From assembly GCA_011064905.1 (NCBI GenBank), contig JAAKFW010000034.1, forward strand, positions 1 to 11,262: 11,262 nucleotides of DNA, written 5' to 3'. The notes under the pieces are model-generated. The model saw nothing but the letters and a program-made list of their open reading frames with translations. It searched no databases and was not told the DNA's origin. The DNA comes from Candidatus Anoxychlamydiales bacterium (GTDB lineage: Bacteria > Chlamydiota > Chlamydiia > Chlamydiales > SM23-39). Of the stretch, positions 7,035-11,262 are shown one piece after another; positions within the stretch are counted from its first letter, which is position 1; each line of letters starts with the position of its first letter. A program made the position numbers and the translations under genes.

Positions 7035-7563
7035 TTTTTATCTTCTTCATTTTTATAAGCAGCCAAGTTTTATCATCTTTAAATCTAACAAGTGCAAAAG
7101 CTGCATTTATTTTTTTCCCATGTAAAAAAATCTCTATCTGGCCATTTTTAAAGCACTTACTTATTGGAACAATTTTCCCCTCTTTATCTTTTTTTATATT
7201 TTCAAAAGTGCCCGAGTCATAAATTTTAACTCTTCCGGCTCCATATTCCCCTTTTGGAATAACCCCTTCAAATTTTGCATATTCAAGTGGATGGTTCTCA
7301 GTTAAGATCGCAAGTCTTTTATCTTTTGTGTTTTTAGGAACACCCTTTGGAACAGCCCAAGATCTTAAGGAGCTTGAAATTTGAATTCTAAAATCAAAGT
7401 GTTTTCTCTTTGAAAAGTGCTCTTGTATAACAAAGCTATTTTTTTTTGAGCTTTTTTTTGTTTTGGCTTTAGCTTTTGTTTTAAAAGGTTTTGGCTTTCG
7501 AGTCATTGGTTCTTGAGTTTTCGTGAAATCTCTTTTTTTTCTATATTTTTGTAAGCTCGACAT
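7027..7563 (-). CDS. ligD (phosphoesterase part): Stand-alone LigD-type 3'-phosphoesterase domain
   Basis: This 178-residue protein matches the phosphoesterase (PE) domain of LigD, which trims 3'-phosphates and 3'-ribonucleotides to leave a clean 3'-OH before ligation. The N-terminal YRKKRDFTKTQEP (7-19) is the usual start of the domain. A Lys/Pro/Ser-rich linker (20-42) follows. The catalytic core FVIQEHFSKRKHFDFRI (44-60) has His49, His55, Asp57 and Arg59. After it come SWAVPKG (68-74), the second active-site His91 in ENHPLEY, and FEGVIPKGEYGAGRV. The C-terminal beta strands end at the usual point (WLLIKMKK). Start: AAGGGG lies 7 bases before the ATG at 7563. It is the first gene of a two-gene operon, and its stop overlaps the start of the polymerase gene by 8 bases. 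In most bacteria these domains are fused with a ligase in one protein. Confidence 0.93.
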   Translation of the reverse strand: MSSLQKYRKKRDFTKTQEPMTRKPKPFKTKAKAKTKKSSKKNSFVIQEHFSKRKHFDFRIQISSSLRSWAVPKGVPKNTKDKRLAILTENHPLEYAKFEGVIPKGEYGAGRVKIYDSGTFENIKKDKEGKIVPISKCFKNGQIEIFLHGKKINAAFALVRFKDDKTWLLIKMKKIKNG

Positions 7564-7740
7564 TTTTTACCCCTTAAATTTTTGAATACCAAATAAGAAA
7601 TATAAAGCCAAGTATTTCAATGAAAAATTATTTTAATTGAGAACTTGTAATTTTTTGAATTTTTATATTATTTTCATGTAATGAGAGGATCGTTTTTTTA
7701 AAATAATCGTTTAATATCTTTGTTCAAAAATTCACCCTAG

Positions 7741-7767
7741 TTGGAATATTTACTGCTATTATTCCAA
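7741..7767. repeat. 8-bp stem-loop in the ppsA upstream region
   Basis: TTGGAATA (7741-7748) pairs perfectly with TATTCCAA (7760-7767) around an 11-base loop. There is no T tract after it on either strand, so it does not look like a simple terminator. Confidence 0.5.
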
Positions 7768-7809
7768 ATGAGTTGTAACTTTGCGAAAGCTTCATTTAAA
7801 CAGCTAACC

Positions 7810-7842
7810 TAAGCAGTTTATTCTCTAAATTAGAATTGCTTA
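7810..7842. repeat. Two-part stem-loop in the ppsA upstream region
   Basis: TAAGCA (7810-7815) pairs with TGCTTA (7837-7842). Inside it ATTCT (7820-7824) pairs with AGAAT (7832-7836), giving 11 pairs with a 4-base bulge (GTTT) and a 7-base loop. It lies about 130 bases before the ppsA start and 60 before the promoter candidate. If transcribed, it would come from a promoter further upstream. Confidence 0.5.
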
Positions 7843-7901
7843 AGATGTTTTATACTAAAAAACCACCACTTTCATCAAAAAAATAAACCCTATGAAATAT
7901 C

Positions 7902-7929
7902 TTGTAACAAAAAATTTTAAATGTAATAA
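7902..7929 (+). promoter_or_regulatory. Promoter candidate for ppsA
   Basis: TTGTAA (7902-7907), a 16-base spacer and TAATAA (7924-7929) resemble a sigma70 promoter about 40 bases before the ATG. The match is moderate in A/T-rich DNA. Confidence 0.35.
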
Positions 7930-7968
7930 AAAAAATAAAAGCTAAAAGTCAATTTATAGGTTTGCACT

Positions 7969-10341
7969 ATGCAAAATAAATACATCCTTTTTTTTGATGA
8001 AATCAGCATGAAAGATCTCCCCTCTGTTGGAGGTAAAAATGCCTCTCTTGGAGAGATGATCAATCAATTAAAACAAGAAAGCATAAATGTTCCGATGGGT
8101 TTTGCTTTAACGGCTTTTAGTTACTTAGCGTTTATAGAACATAACAATCTAAAAAATAAAATTGAGTTTTTATTAGAGAGAAGGAAAAACAAAAAAGCAT
8201 CTCTAAAAGTTACCGGAAAAGCTATTAGAAAACTTATTTTAAAAGGGAAGTTTCCAAAAGAGATTGAAGATGAAATAAAAAAAGCGTATCTAAAACTATC
8301 CAAAATCTATAACTTAAAAAATGCAGATGTAGCAATTAGATCTAGCGCAACAGCAGAAGATCTGCCAACAGCTAGCTTTGCAGGGCAGCTGGAGAGTTTT
8401 TTAAATGTAAAAACATTTAAAAATGTTTTAAAAAAATGCATTCATTGCTACGCATCTTTATTTACTGATAGAGCAATTGTCTATAGAGAAGAAAAGGGAT
8501 TTGAGCATTTAAAAGTTGCACTATCTGTAGGCATACAAAAAATGATAAGATCAGACATCGCTGGATCTGGCGTAATTTTTACTTTAGATACCGAATCAGG
8601 GTTTAGAAATGTCATTCAAATAACCGCCGCTTTTGGTCTTGGAGAAAATGTTGTTCAAGGAGTCGTAAATCCCGATGAATATATAACATTTAAACCTCTT
8701 CTTTTAGATGAGAGTAAAATTCCAATTTTACAAAAAAAGCTTGGTAAAAAAGAGAAGAAAATGATCTATATGCCAAATGGCACTAAAAATATTACTACAA
8801 CTCTAAAAGAAAAAAACTCATTTGTTTTAACAAATGAAGAAATTTTAACATTATCCAGATGGGCTTTGTTAATTGAAAAACTCTATCAAAAACCAATGGA
8901 TATCGAATGGGCAAAAGACGGGCTGTCCAATCAACTATTTATCGTACAGGCAAGGCCAGAGACTGTGCAAGCTCTAAAAACTAAAGAGCACTATTCAAGC
9001 TATAAAATTCCATGCCCTGGAAAAATAATAACTACAGGGCTTGCAATTGGAGAAGCTATCTCTCATGCAAAAGCTCAAATCATTAAAAGCATCAAGGATA
9101 TCGATAAATTTATTGATGGCTCCATTTTAGTAACAACTACTACCTCCCCTGATTGGGTTCCTATCATGAAAAAAGCAAGTGGTATTATTACAGAGCTCGG
9201 AAGTAGAACATCTCATGCTGCAATAGTCTCTAGAGAGTTAAATGTCCCAGCAATTGTTGGAGCTTCAGATGCTACAACAAAAATTAAAACCGGCCAAAAA
9301 ATTACTATCTCTTGCGCAGAGGGAGAAGTTGGCAAAGTATATGATGGTTTAATTGAATTTGAAAAAGAAGAGATTGATTTAAAGAAACTTCCAAAAATAA
9401 AAACTGAGATCATGATAAATATAGCGTCACCAGAAGGCGCTTTTCATTGGTGGCATCTGCCTATTAAAGGGATTGGCCTTGCTAGAATGGAATTTATAAT
9501 AAATAACATTATAAAAGTACACCCTATGGCTCTTTTCCATTTTGATAAAATCAAAAGTGCAAAAACCAAACAAACTATCTCAAAGCTCACTAAAGGATAC
9601 TTAGATAAAAAAGATTATTTCATCGACAATTTATCTCGTAGCCTCGCTAAAATTGCTGCATCTGTTTACCCAAACCCTACAATTGTTAGACTAAGCGATT
9701 TTAAAACAAACGAGTATTTTAATTTAATTGGCGGAGATGAATTTGAATTTAAAGAAGAAAATCCAATGCTCGGTTTTAGAGGAGCGTCAAGATATTACAA
9801 CAAAAGATATATCGATGGTTTCAAATTAGAATGCTCAGCTATAAAAAAAGCAAGAGAGCTTCTAGGACTCGATAACATAGTTATTATGGTCCCTTTTTGC
9901 AGAACCATACAAGAAGCTGACAAAGTTCTAAAAGTTTTAAGTGACAACTCTCTTAAAAGAGGTGAAAAAAATTTAAAAATATATGTAATGGCAGAGATCC
10001 CCTCTAATATAATATTGGCAAAAGAATTCTCTAAAAGATTTGATGGGTTCTCTATTGGATCTAACGATCTAACTCAGCTAATTTTAGGAATAGATAGAGA
10101 CTCAAAAGAATTATCTGAGATATTTGATGAAAATAACGAAGCCATAAAAATGTCTATTGAAAGCTTAATTAAAGACGCTCATGCGATGAACACTAAAGTT
10201 GGCATTTGTGGACAAGCGCCATCTGACAAATTAGATTTTGCAAAATTTTTAGTTGAAAAAGGTATAGATACCATATCTTTAAATCCAGATAGCGTCATTA
10301 AAGTTATCAACTACTTATCTATAATAGAAAAAAACAGCTAA
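7969..10341 (+). CDS. ppsA: Phosphoenolpyruvate synthase (pyruvate, water dikinase)
   Basis: This 790-residue protein is of the length usual for PpsA (E. coli 792). It makes PEP from pyruvate and ATP, releasing AMP and phosphate, and so allows gluconeogenesis from pyruvate. The N-terminal ATP-binding domain shows GGKNASLGEM (21-30) and AIRSSATAEDLP with ASFAGQ (122-140), and ends at VQARPETVQ (326-334). The swivelling phospho-His domain has TSHAAIVSRELNVPAIVG, with His416 as the phosphorylated residue. This protein reads GSRTSH where many homologues read GGRTCH. The C-terminal TIM-barrel domain has GIGLARMEF (501-509), NPMLGFRGASRY (598-609), MVPFCRT (640-646), AEIPSN, and GSNDLTQL (697-704). 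GICGQAPSD holds the catalytic Cys747. All key residues are present. Start: AGG lies 8 bases before the ATG. The gene stands alone, convergent with the speD-like gene. Confidence 0.96.
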   Translation: MQNKYILFFDEISMKDLPSVGGKNASLGEMINQLKQESINVPMGFALTAFSYLAFIEHNNLKNKIEFLLERRKNKKASLKVTGKAIRKLILKGKFPKEIEDEIKKAYLKLSKIYNLKNADVAIRSSATAEDLPTASFAGQLESFLNVKTFKNVLKKCIHCYASLFTDRAIVYREEKGFEHLKVALSVGIQKMIRSDIAGSGVIFTLDTESGFRNVIQITAAFGLGENVVQGVVNPDEYITFKPLLLDESKIPILQKKLGKKEKKMIYMPNGTKNITTTLKEKNSFVLTNEEILTLSRWALLIEKLYQKPMDIEWAKDGLSNQLFIVQARPETVQALKTKEHYSSYKIPCPGKIITTGLAIGEAISHAKAQIIKSIKDIDKFIDGSILVTTTTSPDWVPIMKKASGIITELGSRTSHAAIVSRELNVPAIVGASDATTKIKTGQKITISCAEGEVGKVYDGLIEFEKEEIDLKKLPKIKTEIMINIASPEGAFHWWHLPIKGIGLARMEFIINNIIKVHPMALFHFDKIKSAKTKQTISKLTKGYLDKKDYFIDNLSRSLAKIAASVYPNPTIVRLSDFKTNEYFNLIGGDEFEFKEENPMLGFRGASRYYNKRYIDGFKLECSAIKKARELLGLDNIVIMVPFCRTIQEADKVLKVLSDNSLKRGEKNLKIYVMAEIPSNIILAKEFSKRFDGFSIGSNDLTQLILGIDRDSKELSEIFDENNEAIKMSIESLIKDAHAMNTKVGICGQAPSDKLDFAKFLVEKGIDTISLNPDSVIKVINYLSIIEKNS

Positions 10342-10374
10342 ACTATTTTTTATAATTTAGCTATTAAATTTTTT
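10336..10374 (+). terminator. Weak hairpin terminator after ppsA
   Basis: AGCTAAA (10336-10342) overlaps the ppsA stop and pairs with TTTAGCT (10356-10362). A run of six T follows at 10369-10374. It is AT-rich with a 13-base loop, so strength is uncertain. Confidence 0.4.
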
Positions 10375-10418
10375 ATTAATTTAGCGTTTGAGAAGATTTA
10401 GATATTTCAAAAACTTAT

Positions 10419-10781
10419 TTAAGCTTGTCTTGTTAAAAATATTACTTTTATCTTTTTAGGTGCAAAAAACTTATCAACTACTTTTTTAACAGTCTCTATT
10501 TCAAACTCCTTACAAGAAAATATATCTATATATGCATCTCCATTTTTATCCACTAAATGACCAGTAATAGAACTAGTTTCAATTAGCTGCACAAAGGAAA
10601 AACCAGCAGCATCGGGATTATGGGTCGCAAAATGTTCGATCATAGGCTCTTTATAAGCTTTCATATCGATCTCTTTCACTAATGTTTTAATAAAATCATA
10701 AATGTTATCTCGGCTTGTTACTTTCTTCGTATCGCATCCATTACAATCCAATACTAGGTGATAACCCCAATATTCTGCCAT
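10419..10781 (-). CDS. speD: SpeD-family pyruvoyl-dependent decarboxylase (S-adenosylmethionine decarboxylase-like)
   Basis: This 120-residue protein has the length of the short bacterial/archaeal SpeD type, which cleaves itself to create a pyruvoyl group and decarboxylates S-adenosylmethionine for spermidine synthesis. YHLVLDC (7-13) opens the fold. The processing region is LIETSSITGH (66-75), in which a Ser after Glu68 (Ser70 or Ser71) should become the pyruvoyl group and His75 fits the processing His. GDAYIDIFSC (81-90) ends in Cys90, which matches the family's catalytic acid Cys. The usual class 1b motif is ESHxxxH, and the site here is one residue longer. This form occurs in a recognisable subgroup, so I keep the family call but leave the substrate open; some SpeD relatives decarboxylate arginine or ornithine instead. 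GAGGAG precedes the ATG. No speE or other polyamine gene is nearby. Confidence 0.85.
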   Translation of the reverse strand: MAEYWGYHLVLDCNGCDTKKVTSRDNIYDFIKTLVKEIDMKAYKEPMIEHFATHNPDAAGFSFVQLIETSSITGHLVDKNGDAYIDIFSCKEFEIETVKKVVDKFFAPKKIKVIFLTRQA

Positions 10782-10822
10782 TTTTTACTCCTCTTTAGGT
10801 TACATGATAAAAACTTAACCTA

Positions 10823-10828
10823 ATTATA
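10823..10828 (-). promoter_or_regulatory. -10 box candidate for the speD-like gene
   Basis: A perfect TATAAT lies on the minus strand about 42 bases before the ATG. No good -35 is seen. Between it and the gene, AGGTTA and TAACCT form a 6-bp inverted repeat, which could fold in the leader. Confidence 0.35.
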
Positions 10829-10940
10829 GGAAATTTCTCTTTTTTCTAAAATTGTTTTGAGAAAAAAAACAAAAAAAACTAGACTTTGATACGACAATGG
10901 CAATTTTTGTCATAAAATATTTTTAAAAAAGGAGAAAAAT

Positions 10941-11144
10941 ATGAAAAGATTAATGAGTATTTTATTTGTAGCATCATTTGCAGCTTTACCACTTTTTGCA
11001 GCGGATGAAGAAATAGTGCTTGAAGAACCAGCTCAAGAAGAAGTAACTATTGATGAAATTAAAGAATCTCAAGAAGTTGAAGCTGAAGTTACTATTCAAG
11101 AAGATCAAAAAGACGAAGAAAATACAGAAGAAGCTGTAAGTTAG
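10941..11144 (+). CDS. Small secreted acidic protein of unknown function
   Basis: The protein has 67 residues and a strong ribosome site (AAGGAG, spacing 7). Residues 1-21 are a clear Sec signal peptide: KR at the N-terminus, a hydrophobic core (MSILFVASFAALPLF), and a cleavage site around LFA-A or FAA-D. The mature part, about 46 residues, is extremely acidic (Glu/Asp about 45%) and has a loose internal repetition of EVTI followed by D/Q-E. It has no Cys and no aromatic residues, so it is probably disordered in the periplasm or outside the cell. The A/T-rich DNA upstream has an inverted repeat GACAA/TTGTC (10893-10911) but no convincing promoter spacing. The stop codon directly touches the structured RNA-like element that starts at 11145, so the protein may once have been longer. 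Function unknown. Confidence 0.75.
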   Translation: MKRLMSILFVASFAALPLFAADEEIVLEEPAQEEVTIDEIKESQEVEAEVTIQEDQKDEENTEEAVS

Positions 11145-11231
11145 TCAATCACCCCTCCCTAAAGAAGGGGCTTGAACCGTGAGGATCAAGGGTAACTGGT
11201 TGAGCGGAGAACTAACAGGGAGATTTAAATA
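11145..11231 (+). ncRNA. Putative omegaRNA/HEARO-type structured RNA upstream of an edge-truncated ORF
   Basis: This segment is much richer in G+C than its surroundings and folds well by eye. CCCCT (11152-11156) pairs with AGGGG (11166-11170). CTTGA (11171-11175) pairs with TCAAG (11186-11190). CTGGTT (11196-11201) pairs with AAC plus CAG (11210-11218, with a bulge). The 9-base loop of the first hairpin contains CCCT (11157-11160), which can pair with AGGG at 11217-11220 (extended: CTCCCT with AGGGAG), making a pseudoknot. It leads directly into an ORF at 11232. A compact pseudoknotted RNA just 5' of a nuclease ORF is the arrangement of HEARO RNA, the omegaRNA of IscB. The family name is inference from layout and general resemblance. 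The alternative is the end of an IS200/IS605-type element, whose ends also carry such hairpins. Confidence 0.5.
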
Positions 11232-11262
11232 ATGTTAGTAGCCGTTAAGACAGAGAAAAGAC
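11232..11262 (+). CDS. Start of an ORF cut by the window edge, possible IscB/TnpB-type RNA-guided nuclease
   Basis: An ATG at 11232 has GGGAG (11218-11222) 9 bases upstream and opens a frame MLVAVKTEKR that is still open at the edge. Only ten codons are visible, so the family cannot be shown. The M-x-V-x-V beginning fits the first strand of the N-terminal (PLMP/RRXRR) domain of IscB proteins, and the position directly behind a structured RNA is where iscB lies. A TnpB or an unrelated protein is also possible. Confidence 0.4.
   Translation, partial: MLVAVKTEKR

Larger units (their letters stand above)
7564..7968. other. 405-bp intergenic region with two hairpins, no clear gene
   Basis: This divergent gap lies between the LigD-part operon and ppsA. 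It holds two stable-looking hairpins (7741-7767 and 7810-7842) and a ppsA promoter candidate. The only short frame of note runs on the minus strand from 7795 to 7724 (23 residues, MKLSQSYNSFG...). It lies over the first hairpin and has no ribosome site, so I do not call it as a gene. The region could be a long ppsA leader, a small RNA or a decayed gene. Confidence 0.5.

Noticed and set aside
7724..7795. 23-residue minus-strand frame (MKLSQSYNSFG...)
   Set aside because: It has no ribosome site, is short and overlaps a hairpin. I could not match it to a known protein or transposase remnant.
8121..9413. Minus-strand open frames inside ppsA (8121-8303 and 9213-9413)
   Set aside because: Both are opposite conserved ppsA motifs (the second lies opposite the phospho-His region) and are explained by them.
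10886..10918. TTGATA and TAAAAT as promoter of the small secreted gene
   Set aside because: The spacing is 21 bases, too long for a sigma70 promoter.
1..11262. CRISPR array, tRNA or rRNA genes
   Set aside because: I saw no regularly spaced repeats, no cloverleaf with a TTCGA-type arm and no rRNA signature in the window.

Overview
The window is very AT-rich (roughly a quarter to 30% G+C by eye), uses the standard code with TGA as a stop, and has compact genes behind good Shine-Dalgarno sites. It combines housekeeping-type enzymes (PEP synthase, a SpeD-like pyruvoyl decarboxylase, an error-prone polymerase with its UmuD partner, LigD-type repair enzymes) with several lineage-specific membrane proteins that have Ser/Thr-rich N-termini and no Sec signal. 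That mix suggests an AT-rich, host-associated bacterium, for example an environmental chlamydia, a member of Dependentiae or a similar intracellular lineage. This is inference; no rRNA or other phylogenetic marker is present.

Layout. Positions 1-3409 (minus strand) hold three membrane-protein genes of unknown function. The first two (1-725, cut by the window edge, and 957-1865) are clear paralogues sharing an N-terminal motif, each with a promoter-like site in front. A 23-bp perfect hairpin with A/T tracts separates them. The third (2324-3409) starts with GTG, carries an internal 20-residue duplication in an acidic linker before one membrane helix, and ends at a hairpin terminator. Positions 3583-5284 (plus) are a umuD-umuC operon for translesion synthesis. 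A further unknown membrane-associated gene (5306-5986, minus) converges on it.

Positions 6159-7563 (minus) form a two-gene overlapping operon that encodes the phosphoesterase and polymerase domains of LigD as separate proteins, with no ligase domain alongside. A 405-bp gap with two good hairpins precedes ppsA (7969-10341, plus), a PEP synthase. speD-like (10419-10781, minus) follows convergently. The right end has a small secreted acidic protein (10941-11144) whose stop codon abuts a G+C-richer, highly structured RNA-like segment (11145-11231). This segment looks like an omegaRNA/HEARO-type guide RNA and leads directly into an ORF that begins MLVAVKTEKR at 11232 and runs off the window. The best guess is the 5' end of an IscB-type (or related TnpB-type) RNA-guided nuclease locus.

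How the genes fit together: umuDC and the LigD parts are both DNA-damage functions on either side of an unknown membrane gene. PEP synthase and SpeD are metabolic singletons. The most noteworthy points are the putative omegaRNA-nuclease locus at the right edge, the split LigD without a ligase, and the two-copy membrane-protein family at the left.
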